DNA of 64,000 bases from Pseudonocardia sp. N23 (lineage in GTDB: Bacteria; Actinomycetota; Actinomycetes; Mycobacteriales; Pseudonocardiaceae): positions 47,620-111,619 of the forward strand of contig NZ_BEGX01000061.1 of NCBI RefSeq assembly GCF_002583555.1, given 5' to 3'. The notes below the pieces were generated by a model. That model made no database searches, was not told where the DNA came from, and saw only the letters and a list, made by a program, of their open reading frames with translations. The first letter of the stretch is position 1; the number at the start of each line of letters is the position of its first letter. Positions 9,476 through 20,812 of this stretch are shown here, one piece after another. Both the position numbers and the translations under genes were made by a program.

Positions 9476-11404
9476 ATGCCCCGCCGTCCCCGGCACGTGA
9501 GGATCACCGAGCCCCTCGTCCGCGACAACGGCGTGCTCCGGCCCGCCTCGTGGGACGAGGCCCTCGACCGGGCGGCCGCCGGGTTCCGCGGCCGCACGCC
9601 CGACGAGTTCGGCATGTTCAGCTGCTCCAAGGCCACGAACGAGATGAACTACACCGCGCAGAAGTTCGCCCGGGTGGTGATGGGGAGCAACAACGTCGAC
9701 TCCTGCAACAGGACTTGACACGCTCCCAGCGTCGTCGGTCTGACGGCAGTGTTCGGTGCCGGCGGCGGCACCTCCGCCTATGTCGAGGCGGAAGACGCCG
9801 ACCTGTTGATCCTGTGGGGCTCCAACGCGCGGGAGACCCACCCGATCTTCTTCCACCACGTCCTGCAGGGGCTCCGTAAGGGCACCCGCATGTACTCCGT
9901 CGACCCGCGGCGCACCTCCACCGCCCGCTGGGCCGACGGCTGGCTCGGCCTCGACGTCGGCACCGACATCGCGCTGGCCAACGCCATCGCCCGCGAGATC
10001 ATCCACGCCGACCTCGTCAACCACGCGTTCGTCGACCGGGCCACAACGGGTTTCGACGACTACGCCCGCTCGGTCGAGCCGTACACGCTGGAGCGGGCGT
10101 CACAGATCACCGGTGTCGACGCCGTCCTGATCCGCGACCTGGCGCACGCCTACGCCCGCGCCGACCGCGCCCAGATCTGCTGGACGCTGGGCATCACCGA
10201 GCACCACAACGCCGCCGACTACGTGTTCGCGCTGATCAACCTGGCGCTGCTGACCGGACACGTCGGCCGCTACGGGTCGGGCCTGGTGCCGCTGCGCGGG
10301 CAGAACAACGTGCAGGGCGGCGGCGACATGGGCTCCATCCCCGCCAAGCTGCCCGGCGGCTACGACCTCGGCGACGACGAGGCCCGCGCCCGGTTCGAGA
10401 CGGTGTGGGGCGCGCCGATCACACCGGAGCCGGGCATGCACCTGTCGCAGATGTTCGAGGCGATGGAGGCCGGCACGCTGAAGACGCTGTACTGCATCGG
10501 GGAGAACCCGGCGGAGTCCGAGGCCAACGCCACCCACGCCCGGCACCTGCTCGAAGGCCTCGACCACCTGGTGGTGCAGGACATCTTCCGCACCGCGACC
10601 GCCGACCTCGCCGACGTCGTCCTGCCCGCGGCGGCGGACTGGTGCGAGTACGAGGGGACCGTCACCAACAGCGAGCGGCGGGTCCAGCGGGTCCGCAAGG
10701 CCATCGACCCGCCCGGCCAGGCCCGGCCCGACACCCACATCATCTGCGCCGTTGCCGACCGGCTCGGGCATGACTGGGGCAGCCCGACCGCCGAGCAGGT
10801 GTGGGACGAGCTGCGGTCGCTGTCGCTGAACTGGCACCAGGGCATGACCTACGCCCGGCTGGAGGAGCACGGTGGCATCCAGTGGCCGTGCCCGACACTC
10901 GACCATCCGGGCACACCGCTGATGCACGCCCGGCTGTGGGCCGACGACCCCGCCGAGATCGGCACCCCCGCGCCGTTCACACCGGTCGAGCACGTGCCAC
11001 CGGTCGACGTGCTGACCGAGGACTACCCGATCCGGCTCACGACGGTCCGCCTCCTCGACGCCTACAACTCCGGCGTGCAGACCGGCGGGTACTCCTCGCC
11101 GATGCGCCGCCGGGAGGCACTGCGGATGGACCGCGACGACGCACAGCGACTCGGCATCACCGACGGCGAGAAGGTGCGCGTGGTGTCGCGTCGTGGTTCC
11201 GTCGTGGCCCCCGTCGCGCTGGACCCGTCGCTGCGGCCCGGGCTGGCGTCGTTCACCCCGCACTTCTCCGAGGAGGTCGACACGAACGTGCTGACCAACG
11301 ACGCCTGGGACCCGAAGTCGGGCACCTCGGAGTTCAAGGCGACCGCGATCCGGATCGAGAAGCTCGCCGACGACGTGTCCCGGCTGCCGGCGGCCGGGCA
11401 CTAG
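9476..11404 (+). CDS. fdhA: Formate dehydrogenase catalytic subunit, selenocysteine-containing
   Basis: One gene of 642 residues if TGA at 9716-9718 is read as selenocysteine (residue 81). Upstream of the TGA the frame gives SWDEALDRAAAGF, FSCSKATNEMNYTAQKFARVV and NNVDSCNRT; downstream, in the same frame, HAPSVVGLTAVFGAGGG, LILWGSNARETHPI, GLVPLRGQNNVQGGGDMGS, IGENPAESEAN and the C-terminal MGD-binding SSPMRRREALRMD. Family members read CNRT-C/U-H at this point, where the residue ligates Mo/W. The [4Fe-4S] domain that normally begins the chain is absent and is encoded at 13312-14262. GGAGG at 9467-9471 fixes the start. The enzyme oxidises formate to CO2. Standard annotation would break it into two ORFs or call it a pseudogene. 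Confidence 0.92.
9716..9747 (+). promoter_or_regulatory. SECIS-like element downstream of the Sec UGA
   Basis: After the UGA, 18 nt lead to a GGTCT loop (9737-9741) closed by a 6-bp stem, GTCGTC (9731-9736) with GACGGC (9742-9747), containing one U-G pair. From memory, the SelB-binding hairpin of E. coli fdhF has the same GGUCU loop core at the same distance from UGA. Confidence 0.8.
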
Positions 11405-11413
11405 AGGAGGCAC

Positions 11414-13311
<1,898 letters not shown>

Positions 13312-13315
<4 letters not shown>

Positions 13316-14262
13316 CGACCACGCCGGTGATGCTCGGGGACATCAAGCGGGTCGTGACGGTGACCGTCGACGGCCGCGAGGTCCGCGTCCCCGAGGGCTC
13401 GACGATCCTGCAGGCTCTGCACGCGGAGGGGACACCGCAGCAGGCCGACACCCCGACCCTGTGCTGGGCGCCCAACCTGGACCCGATCAACGCGTGCCGG
13501 GCCTGCGTCGTCGAGGTCGAGGGCTCCCGGGTGCTCGTGCCGTCGTGCGCCCGCAAGGTCGAGGACGACATGGAGGTGCGCACCGACACCGACAAGGTGC
13601 GGCACTCCCGGCGGATGGTGCTGGAGCTGCTGGCGTCGTCGGTCGACATGAGCCAGGCCAGTGCCGACGTCGCCCGCTGGATGTCGGAGTACGGCGTCGA
13701 CGCCGACCGCTACGGCCCGCCCGCGCCGCCCGCGCAGGCGGGGGAGCGCGACCGTCGCCACGCCGGGCACCACCACGCCCCGGACGGGTCGCACGCCGAG
13801 ACCGTCGCCCAGCCCGTGAAGATCGACAACGATCTCTACGTGCGCGACTACTCCCGCTGCATCCTCTGCTACAAGTGCGTGAACGCCTGTGGGACCGACG
13901 CCCAGTTCACCTTCGCCATCGCCGCGGCCGGCCGTGGGTTCGACGCCCGCATCGCCACCGAGTTCGACGCGGAGCTGCCCGACTCGGCCTGTGTCTACTG
14001 CGGCAACTGCATCGGGGTGTGCCCGACGGGCGCGCTGAAGTCGGTCCGCGAGCACGACCTGCGCGCCGGCGACGACTGGCACCCCGAGGAGGAGACCGTC
14101 ACGACGACGGTGTGCTCGTTCTGCGGCGTCGGCTGCAACCTCGAGCTGCACGTGCAGCAGGGCTCCATCGTCAACGTCACCTCACCCGCCGACCACTCCG
14201 TCACCCACGGGCACCTGTGTGTGAAGGGGCGCTTCGGGTTCCAGCACGTGCAGAACCTGTGA
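13312..14262 (+). CDS. FDH iron-sulfur subunit corresponding to the N-terminal half of FdhA
   Basis: A 316-residue Fe-S protein. In order it has a ferredoxin-like [2Fe-2S] domain ([20 protein letters not shown], then PSC), a spacer, and a two-[4Fe-4S] domain ([15 protein letters not shown] and [18 protein letters not shown]). It ends with the molybdopterin-oxidoreductase [4Fe-4S] domain ([26 protein letters not shown]). In usual NAD-dependent FDHs these domains precede the catalytic domain in one chain. Here the chain stops 8 residues after the last cluster ligand, and the missing remainder is the separate fdhA gene. It overlaps the upstream gene by ATGA and is probably a tight partner of FdhA. 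Confidence 0.92.
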
Positions 14263-14263
14263 G

Positions 14264-15844
14264 CTAGCCCAGGAACGGCCGGTCCCGGCCCGACCAGCGT
14301 TCCTCGTCACGGCGGTAGACCGGGATCGGCTTCTCGGCGACGCGGAACGTGTACCGCCCGGCCTCCTCGACGACCTCGCCGTCGGTGGCCAGCGACCCGG
14401 GCTCGCGCAGCTCGACGTCGAGATGGTCGACCTCGCGCTGCTCGTAGACCTTACTGTGCCCCAACGCCCCCAGCATCAGCGCCACGAACGCCCGCACCCG
14501 GGAGAACCGGATGTCGGCCCGGATCCAGCGGACGTCGAGCAGACCGGAGTCCAGGGTCGGCCGCCACGCCGGCACCATGCCGCGCGGATGGTAGGGACCG
14601 TTGCCGACGAACAGGAACCAGACCGTGTACCAGCGGTCCCCGATCTTCACCTCGACCCGCTCGGAGCGGTGCAGCACGGTCACCAGCGCCGCGACGAACG
14701 CCGGCCACTTGCCCCACCGGGGCTGCCACTTCTCCCGCAGCCGCACCAGGTCCGGGTACGAGCCGATGCTGGAGGTGTTGAGGAAGTACCAGGTCCGGGT
14801 GACGTCGTCGTCGACCGGGTCGTCGCCGACACCGGGATGGGCCTCGACCAGCGCGAGGTCGACCGCGACGGCCTCGCCCGCCTGCGAGGCGTCGACGGCC
14901 TCCTGCAGGTCGTAGACGCCGACGTCACGGGCGAAGTGGTTGAGCGTCCCCGCCGGGACGAGGACGAGGGGCAGCCCGCGCCGGTTCGCAACGGCCGCGA
15001 CCGCGCCGACGGTCCCGTCGCCACCCGCGACACCGACCGCGCGGACCCAGCCGTCGGCCTGTGCGAGCGCCGCCTCCAGCTGCTCTCCGACGTCGACGCC
15101 CTTCTCCGTGCGCAGCACCTGGGCCTGCGGCAGGGCGGCCTCGATGTCGTCGCCCGGGTCGACACCCTGCTCCCCGGAGGTCGGGTTGACGATCATCACC
15201 AGGCCCTCGCCGCCGGGCAGCGGGTCGACGCTGTCGACCGGTCGGGCCCGTGCCTCGTCGGTGCCCCGCACCGGCCACCAGCGCCGCGTGAGCAGCGCGA
15301 CTCCCGACCCGACGGCCGCACCGGCCAGGACGTCGGACGTCCAGTGCACGCCCACGTGGATCCGCGAGTAGGCCACGGCCGCGGCCAGCGGGGCCACGAC
15401 GAGGCCGCGCCTGGGGCTCTCCATCGCCACCGCCGTGGCGAACGCCAGCGCCGACGCCGCATGCCCCGACGGGAACGACGACGACGTGGGCGGGTCGTCG
15501 ATGGTCTGGTAGGCGGGCAACTCACTCGCCGCGGGCCGACGCCGCGGCAGCAACGGCTTGAGCAGACCGTTCGCGGTCGCGCTGGCCAGCCCGATCGCCA
15601 GCACCCCGCGGGAGGACGCCTTGCGTCCGGCGCCCTTGCGCGCCCCGAGGACCGCGGCCACCGCGAACCACAGCAGCCCGTGGTTCGCCGCGGGCGACAG
15701 CGTCTTCATCGCGGTGTCCAGCGCACCCGGCGGCCGCGCGGCGATCCGGCGCGATATCTCACGGTCCCACACGTCGACCCGCCGCAGCGGCCGAGTACCG
15801 GCGACCTTCACCCGCGGGTCGACGCGCCGCAACCTGTCCCACAC
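14264..15844 (-). CDS. PAP2 phosphatase-diacylglycerol kinase fusion
   Basis: A 526-residue fusion. The N-terminal 220 residues are a membrane PAP2 phosphatase with all three motifs: [19 protein letters not shown] and [16 protein letters not shown]. The C-terminal part, from [12 protein letters not shown] through [11 protein letters not shown] and GTLNHFARD, is a DagK/LCB5-type lipid kinase. Together they could interconvert phosphorylated and free lipids such as phosphatidic acid, diacylglycerol or polyprenyl phosphates. The substrate is not determined. The GTG at 15844 was chosen because longer frames run into pafA on the other strand. It is convergent with the FDH operon, with 1 bp between stops. 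Confidence 0.88.
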   Translation of the reverse strand: MWDRLRRVDPRVKVAGTRPLRRVDVWDREISRRIAARPPGALDTAMKTLSPAANHGLLWFAVAAVLGARKGAGRKASSRGVLAIGLASATANGLLKPLLPRRRPAASELPAYQTIDDPPTSSSFPSGHAASALAFATAVAMESPRRGLVVAPLAAAVAYSRIHVGVHWTSDVLAGAAVGSGVALLTRRWWPVRGTDEARARPVDSVDPLPGGEGLVMIVNPTSGEQGVDPGDDIEAALPQAQVLRTEKGVDVGEQLEAALAQADGWVRAVGVAGGDGTVGAVAAVANRRGLPLVLVPAGTLNHFARDVGVYDLQEAVDASQAGEAVAVDLALVEAHPGVGDDPVDDDVTRTWYFLNTSSIGSYPDLVRLREKWQPRWGKWPAFVAALVTVLHRSERVEVKIGDRWYTVWFLFVGNGPYHPRGMVPAWRPTLDSGLLDVRWIRADIRFSRVRAFVALMLGALGHSKVYEQREVDHLDVELREPGSLATDGEVVEEAGRYTFRVAEKPIPVYRRDEERWSGRDRPFLG

Positions 15845-15873
15845 AGACGTGACCCTAGAGGCGCTTCTCCGCT

Positions 15874-15886
15874 TACGCTGAAGGGC
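15874..15886 (+). promoter_or_regulatory. Leaderless-type promoter of pafA
   Basis: TACGCT at 15874-15879 is followed by 7 nt and the pafA ATG at 15887. It lies in a 42-bp spacer shared with the divergent lipid gene. Confidence 0.5.
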
Positions 15887-17248
15887 ATGCAGCGTCGGAT
15901 CTACGGTGTCGAGACCGAGTTCGGGGTCACGTGCACCTTCCACGGCCAGCGGCGGCTGTCCCCGGACGAGGTGGCCCGCTACCTGTTCCGGCGTGTCGTG
16001 TCATGGGGAAGATCGTCGAACGTCTTCCTCCGGAACGGGGCGCGCCTCTACCTCGACGTCGGATCCCACCCCGAGTACGCCACCGCCGAGTGCGACTCGC
16101 TCACCCAGCTCGTCGCCCACGACAAGGCAGGTGAACGCATCCTCGAGGACCTCCTCGTCGACGCCGAACGCCGGCTCGTCGACGAGGGCATCGGCGGGGA
16201 CATCTACCTGTTCAAGAACAACACCGACTCCGCGGGCAACTCCTACGGCTGCCACGAGAACTACCTCGTCGCGCGGCAGGGCGAGTTCTCCCGCATCGCC
16301 GACGTGCTCCTGCCGTTCCTGGTGACGCGCCAGCTCATCTGCGGCGCGGGCAAGGTGCTGCAGACCCCGCGCGGGGCGGTGTACTGCCTCTCGCAGCGCG
16401 CCGAGCACATCTGGGAGGGCGTCTCCAGCGCCACCACCCGCTCGCGGCCCATCATCAACACCCGCGACGAGCCGCACGCCGACGCCGAGCGCTATCGCCG
16501 CCTGCACGTCATCGTCGGCGACTCGAACATGTCCGAGGTCACCACCCTGCTCAAGGTGGGCTCGGCGACGCTGGTGCTGGAGATGATCGAGGCGGGCGTC
16601 CAGTTCCGCGACTTCACCCTCGACAACCCGATCCGTGCCATCCGCGAGATCAGCCACGACCTCACCGGGCGGCGCACCGTCCGCCTCGCCGGCGGCCGCG
16701 AGGCCAGCGCGCTGGACATCCAGCGTGAGTACCACTCCCGCGCCGTCGAGCACATGCGCACCCGCGAGGGCGACGACAAGGCGATGGAGCGGGTCGTCGA
16801 GCTGTGGGGGAGGGTGCTCGACGCCGTCGAGTCCCAGAACCTCTCGCTCATCGACCGCGAGATCGACTGGGCCATCAAGCACCGGCTCGTCGAGCGCTAC
16901 CAGGAGCGCAACAGCCTCGACCTCGCCCACGCCCGCATCGCCCAGCTCGACCTCGCCTACCACGACATCCGGCGCGGCCGCGGCCTGTTCGACCTGTTGC
17001 AGCGCAAGGGGATGGTCGACCGGGTCACCGACGACGGCGAGATCGAGGCCGCCAAGGACACCCCACCGCAGACGACGCGGGCCAAGCTCCGGGGTGACTT
17101 CATCGCCGCCGCCCAGGCCGCCGGGCGCGACTTCACCGTCGACTGGGTGCACCTCAAGCTCAACGACCAGGCGCAGCGCACCGTGCTGTGCAAGGACCCG
17201 TTCCGGGCCGTCGACGAACGCGTCGACCGGCTGATCGCGTCCCTGTAG
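15887..17248 (+). CDS. pafA: Pup-protein ligase PafA
   Basis: A 453-residue ligase of the glutamine synthetase-like fold and paralogue of Dop. It starts [18 protein letters not shown], with Glu residues at the Mg-ATP site, and has [36 protein letters not shown] and [28 protein letters not shown]. It lacks the Dop-loop insertion, which separates it from the dop product. PafA phosphorylates the C-terminal Glu of Pup and forms an isopeptide bond with substrate lysines. It is 9 kb from prcA here, separated by the FDH cluster and the lipid enzyme, and leads into the pafBC-tatAC-helY block. Confidence 0.97.
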   Translation: MQRRIYGVETEFGVTCTFHGQRRLSPDEVARYLFRRVVSWGRSSNVFLRNGARLYLDVGSHPEYATAECDSLTQLVAHDKAGERILEDLLVDAERRLVDEGIGGDIYLFKNNTDSAGNSYGCHENYLVARQGEFSRIADVLLPFLVTRQLICGAGKVLQTPRGAVYCLSQRAEHIWEGVSSATTRSRPIINTRDEPHADAERYRRLHVIVGDSNMSEVTTLLKVGSATLVLEMIEAGVQFRDFTLDNPIRAIREISHDLTGRRTVRLAGGREASALDIQREYHSRAVEHMRTREGDDKAMERVVELWGRVLDAVESQNLSLIDREIDWAIKHRLVERYQERNSLDLAHARIAQLDLAYHDIRRGRGLFDLLQRKGMVDRVTDDGEIEAAKDTPPQTTRAKLRGDFIAAAQAAGRDFTVDWVHLKLNDQAQRTVLCKDPFRAVDERVDRLIASL

Positions 17249-17302
17249 GGGCTTCGGCGCACCGACGGCGGGCACCCCGACGGTCACCGGCATGATCTGC
17301 CG

Positions 17303-17668
17303 ATGGTCGTCGAGGTCCTCGCCGTTGTCGTCGTCGCGCTGGTCGCGCTCCTGCACCTGTACATCCTGGTGCTGGAGATGTTCCTGTGGCGCACCCCGCG
17401 CGCCCGGGCCGCGTTCGGCACCACGCCCGAGTTCGCCGAGGCCACCGCGACGCTCGCGGCCAACCAGGGGCTCTACAACGGGTTCCTCGCGGCCGGGCTG
17501 ATCTGGTCGCTCATCGCGGGCGGCGACCTCGGGCACGCCGTCGCGCTGTTCTTCATGGCATGCGTGCTCGCCGCCGGGATCTACGGCGGGCTGACCGCGT
17601 CGCGGCGCATCCTGTTCGTGCAGGCCGCACCCGCGGCGGTCGGGATCGTGCTGCTGCTGCCGGCCTGA
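17303..17668 (+). CDS. DUF1304 membrane protein
   Basis: A 121-residue integral membrane protein with four predicted helices: a first helix VVVVALVALLHLYILVLEMF, then helices around GLYNGFLAAGLIWSLIAGG, AVALFFMACVLAAGIYGG and the C-terminal AAPAAVGIVLLL. The LHLYILVLEMFLW and NQGLYNGFLAAGL signatures identify DUF1304. The function of this family is unknown. It follows pafA by 54 bp on the same strand. Confidence 0.85.
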   Translation: MVVEVLAVVVVALVALLHLYILVLEMFLWRTPRARAAFGTTPEFAEATATLAANQGLYNGFLAAGLIWSLIAGGDLGHAVALFFMACVLAAGIYGGLTASRRILFVQAAPAAVGIVLLLPA

Positions 17669-17686
17669 CCGCCGCGGTGGGCGCGG

Positions 17687-17932
17687 CTACTCGACGCCGG
17701 GCATCATCCTCTTCCGCAGGTCGGCCAGCATGTCCTGCACCGGCGCCGCCGCCGGCCCCGCGCTGTCGGGCGCCGATCCGATACCCATCGACGTCAGCAG
17801 CTCCGACGCCGCCTTCGCCGGGTCACCGTGCTCGCCCAGGACCGGGTGCAGGCCCAGGTCGGCGAGGTGGTGGAACACCAGGTTCACGACGCTCCACGGG
17901 TTGAAGGTCTCCTGGTCGTCCGCCTCGCTCAT
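17687..17932 (-). CDS. Small conserved protein, function unknown
   Basis: An 81-residue protein starting at an ATG with GGAGG upstream. The core NPWSVVNLVFHHLADLGLHP looks like a conserved helical module, followed by PAKAASELLTSMGI and a charged C-terminus. I recognise similar short proteins in actinobacteria but know no function. It is convergent with the DUF1304 gene. Low complexity is limited to the Ala/Pro stretch near the end, so a real small protein is likely. Confidence 0.65.
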   Translation of the reverse strand: MSEADDQETFNPWSVVNLVFHHLADLGLHPVLGEHGDPAKAASELLTSMGIGSAPDSAGPAAAPVQDMLADLRKRMMPGVE

Positions 17933-18272
17933 GTTCGTGCCTCCGTGAAGTCGTGCCGTGGCGGAAGTCGTGCCGTGCCGCGGGTCACACGGACCCTTTC
18001 CCCGCGGACGGCGGCCGTCAAGGCACCCGGGCGTCGCAACATGAGACACCCGGGCCCGCCACCGGTCCGACGTCGCCCGGTCGGACGTCGCCGAGTGCAC
18101 CCTCACGGTCGCCACGGCACCCCGTCACGGGGCCGTCGGACAGCTGCGAGGTCATGCCAGGGAGCGACGACTTCCCTGTGCCGCATACCCGCCGGGGCGG
18201 TTCGTGGATGCGGATGTGACCGTTCCCGCACGTCGCGGCACCGGCCCGGACCGGCGGCCGTACGATGCCGAC
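17933..18272. other. 340-bp non-coding spacer upstream of pafB
   Basis: No convincing gene on either strand. The spacer carries a direct repeat of GTCGTGCCGTG (about 17952 and 17970) and a near-palindromic pair GACGTCGCC around 18070-18090. It serves the 5' ends of two divergent genes, the small protein on the minus strand and pafB. Confidence 0.5.
18261..18272 (+). promoter_or_regulatory. Leaderless-type promoter of pafB
   Basis: TACGAT at 18261-18266 is followed by 6 nt and the GTG of pafB. This spacing supports GTG 18273 as the true start over the longer upstream frame. Confidence 0.5.
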
Positions 18273-19268
18273 GTGTCCGCCGCACGTGCAGAGCGACTGG
18301 TCAACCTGGTCCTCTGCCTGCTCTCGACCCGGCAGTACCTGTCGGCCGAACGCATCCGCGACACCGTGCCCGGCTACGCCGACGCCCCCAGCGACGAGGC
18401 GTTCTTCCGGATGTTCGAGCGCGACAAGACGGAGCTGCGCGAGCTCGGCATCCCACTGGAGACCGGGCGGCGTTCCACGTTCGACACCGCCGACGGCTAC
18501 CGGATCGCCCGCCAGGACTACGAGCTCGGCGAGATCGACCTCGACACCGAGGAAGCCGCCGCCGTCGCGCTGGCCGCCCGGCTCTGGGACTCCCCGGAGC
18601 TCTCCGGCGCCGCGCACGGGGCCCTGGTCAAGCTGCGGGCCGCGGGGATCGACGTCGACGAGTCCGGCGGTCCTGTGCAGCCGAGGGTGCGCGCCACCGA
18701 CCCCGCGTTCGCCCCGCTCATGGCCGCCGTCCAGGCAGGGCGCGCCGTCACGTTCGACCACCGCCGCGGCGGCCCCACCGGTGAGGTCGTGCGCCGCACC
18801 GTCGAACCCTGGGGGATCGTGTCCTGGCGCGGCCGCTGGTACCTCGTCGGGCACGACCGCAGCCGCGACGCCGTCCGCTCCTTCCGCATCTCCCGCATCC
18901 TCGAGCCCGTCACCCCGATCGGCCCGGCCGGCGCGGTCACCGTCCCCGACGGTGTCGACCTGCTGGCCCGGGTCAAGGCCGGGTTCGACCACGGCCCCGC
19001 CACCGGGACCGCCCGCATCTGGATCCCGTCCGGGCACGCGCACGGCCTGCGCCGCCTCGGCCACGTCGTGGCCACCCGCGAGCACGACGGACGGGCGGGG
19101 GAGGAGCTCGAGCTGGAGCTGCGCAGCGTCGACATCGTCGCCCGCTGGCTCGCCGGGCACGGCCCCGACGTCGTCGTCCTCGACCCGCCCGAGCTGGCCG
19201 CCGCGGTCCGCGACCGGTGGAAGGCCGCCGCCGCCGTGCACGAGACGCCCGAGTCGGCGCGGACATGA
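18273..19268 (+). CDS. pafB: Transcriptional activator subunit PafB (WYL domain)
   Basis: A 331-residue regulator with an N-terminal winged helix (RLVNLVLCLLSTRQYLSAERI, FFRMFERDKTELRELGIPL), a WYL domain around residues 145-225 (VEPWGIVSWRGRWYLVGHDR, SFRISRI), and a C-terminal WCX domain. PafB and PafC form the complex that activates the RecA-independent DNA damage response in mycobacteria; despite the name they are not part of the proteasome. The stop overlaps the pafC start by ATGA. The start was set by the TACGAT-N6-GTG promoter. Confidence 0.95.
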   Translation: MSAARAERLVNLVLCLLSTRQYLSAERIRDTVPGYADAPSDEAFFRMFERDKTELRELGIPLETGRRSTFDTADGYRIARQDYELGEIDLDTEEAAAVALAARLWDSPELSGAAHGALVKLRAAGIDVDESGGPVQPRVRATDPAFAPLMAAVQAGRAVTFDHRRGGPTGEVVRRTVEPWGIVSWRGRWYLVGHDRSRDAVRSFRISRILEPVTPIGPAGAVTVPDGVDLLARVKAGFDHGPATGTARIWIPSGHAHGLRRLGHVVATREHDGRAGEELELELRSVDIVARWLAGHGPDVVVLDPPELAAAVRDRWKAAAAVHETPESART

Positions 19269-20257
19269 GCGGGATCGCCGAACGCCTGCCACGGCTGTTG
19301 TCGCTGGTCCCGTACCTGCTGGCCCGGCCGGGGGTGCGGATCGCCGAGGCCGCCGCCGACTTCGGCACCACCGAGCGCCAGCTGCGCCGCGACCTCGAAC
19401 TGCTCTGGATGTGCGGGCTGCCCGGGTACGGCCCGGGCGACCTGGTCGACCTCTCGTTCGCAGGCGACACCGTCACCGTCACCGAGGACGCCGGGATGCG
19501 CCGCCCGGTGCGGCTCACCACGGCGGAGGCCACCGCCCTGCTCGTCGCGCTGCGGTCGTTGGGCGACGTGCCCGGGATCGTCGACACCGCCGCGGTCCGG
19601 CGCGCCACCCTCAAGATCGAGAAGGCGGTCGGCGACGCCGGCCTCACCGGCGTCGCCGTCGAGCTCTCCCCGGAGGAGCAGGCCACCAGCGCCGCGGTGC
19701 GCGGCGCCCTCGAACGCGGCCACGCCCTGCGGATCACCTACTACACGGCGGGACGCGACGCGGTGTCACGCCGGACGATCGACCCGATGCGGCTGCTGCT
19801 CGTCGAGGGTCGTGGCTACCTCGAGGCGTGGTGTCGCAGCGCCGAGGGTGTGCGGATGTTCCGGCTCGACCGCGTCGAGGACGTCGAGGAGCTCGACGTA
19901 CCCGCCGCCCCACCACCCGGCGCCGAACCCACCGACGTCTCCGACGGGGTGTTCACCGCCCGCGACGACCACCGCACCGCCGTGCTCGAGCTGCAGCCCG
20001 AGGCCCGCTGGCTCGCCGAGTACTACCCGGTCGAGGAGGTCGTCGAGGACCCCTCGGGCGACGGCCGGGCCACCGTCAGCCTGCGCTACGCCGACCCGGG
20101 CTGGCTGGTGCGGCTCGTCCTCGGCCTCGGCGGCGGAGCCCGGGTCGTGGAACCGCCCGAGCTCGGCGACGCCGTCGCCGCCCGGGCCGCCGCTGCCCTC
20201 GCCACCGCCGATGTCCCCGTGGCTCCCGCACACCGCTCCGCCGGAAGGACTCCATGA
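19265..20257 (+). CDS. pafC: Transcriptional activator subunit PafC (WYL domain)
   Basis: A 330-residue partner of PafB with the same plan: winged helix (RLPRLLSLVPYLLARPGVRI, TTERQLRRDLELLWMCGLPG), WYL domain (about residues 150-215; LLLVEGRGYLEAWCRSAEGV) and WCX domain. In mycobacteria PafBC drives most damage-induced genes through a promoter element at -26. Start and stop overlap the neighbouring genes, so pafB, pafC and the small membrane gene form one translationally coupled unit. Confidence 0.95.
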   Translation: MSGIAERLPRLLSLVPYLLARPGVRIAEAAADFGTTERQLRRDLELLWMCGLPGYGPGDLVDLSFAGDTVTVTEDAGMRRPVRLTTAEATALLVALRSLGDVPGIVDTAAVRRATLKIEKAVGDAGLTGVAVELSPEEQATSAAVRGALERGHALRITYYTAGRDAVSRRTIDPMRLLLVEGRGYLEAWCRSAEGVRMFRLDRVEDVEELDVPAAPPPGAEPTDVSDGVFTARDDHRTAVLELQPEARWLAEYYPVEEVVEDPSGDGRATVSLRYADPGWLVRLVLGLGGGARVVEPPELGDAVAARAAAALATADVPVAPAHRSAGRTP

Positions 20258-20457
20258 ACCCCGCCTACTGGGTCGCCGTCGCGCTTGCCGGCGTCGGCCT
20301 GTTGACGATGGTCGTGCTCGCACTCTCCCTCGGCGCCCGGCTGCGCCGCCTCGCCCGCGACGCCGGGTCCCTGCGCACCGGCATCGCCGCGGCCACCGGG
20401 CCGATCATCGCCGCAGTGCAGGCCACCCGGTCGCGCCCGGGGACGCCGAACCGCTGA
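20254..20457 (+). CDS. Small single-pass membrane protein
   Basis: A 67-residue protein with one N-terminal transmembrane helix (residues about 5-26, YWVAVALAGVGLLTMVVLAL) followed by a basic region, RLRRLARDAGSLRTGI. The ATG overlaps the pafC stop. It lies between pafC and tatA. The topology resembles small TatA/B-like or ExbB-like anchors, but no family is assigned. Confidence 0.6.
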   Translation: MNPAYWVAVALAGVGLLTMVVLALSLGARLRRLARDAGSLRTGIAAATGPIIAAVQATRSRPGTPNR

Positions 20458-20522
20458 CCGGCGACGTCGGGTACCGTCGGCCCCGGTAACGCTCTCTGCA
20501 CCACACCGGAAGGACCACACCC

Positions 20523-20804
20523 ATGGGCAGCCTCGGCGGCTGGGAGATCGTCATCATCATCGGTGTCCTGGTGCTGCTCTTCGGCGCGAAGAAGCTCCCG
20601 GACATGGCCCGCTCCGTCGGCCAGTCCGCCCGGGTGTTCAAGGGTGAGATGAAGGGCATGAAGAACGACGACGAGGCCGAGGCGAAGGCGAAGGGCACGA
20701 CCGTGACCCCGCCGCCCGCGCAGCTGCCCCCGCCGTCGACACCCCCGGCGGGCGACGCCACGCCGGCGCCCGGCACCCAGGGGCGCACCGACACCACCGG
20801 CTGA
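20523..20804 (+). CDS. tatA: Sec-independent translocase subunit TatA
   Basis: A 93-residue TatA: short N-terminus, a transmembrane helix ([27 protein letters not shown], with the FGxKKLP hinge), an amphipathic helix [17 protein letters not shown], and a Pro-rich cytoplasmic tail. It oligomerises to form the pore through which folded proteins are exported by the twin-arginine route. It is followed at 9 bp by tatC, and the order pafC-tatA-tatC-helY is as in mycobacteria. Confidence 0.95.
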   Translation: MGSLGGWEIVIIIGVLVLLFGAKKLPDMARSVGQSARVFKGEMKGMKNDDEAEAKAKGTTVTPPPAQLPPPSTPPAGDATPAPGTQGRTDTTG

Positions 20805-20812
20805 CCCCGCAG

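Noticed and set aside
9716..9748. Frameshift or nonsense mutation in fdhA making a pseudogene
   Set aside because: The frame is the same on both sides, the TGA is at the Cys/Sec position, and a SECIS-like hairpin follows at the right distance.
17952..18090. Direct repeats upstream of pafB as a regulatory array
   Set aside because: The copies are short, few and GC-rich, so chance is likely; only recorded as spacer content.
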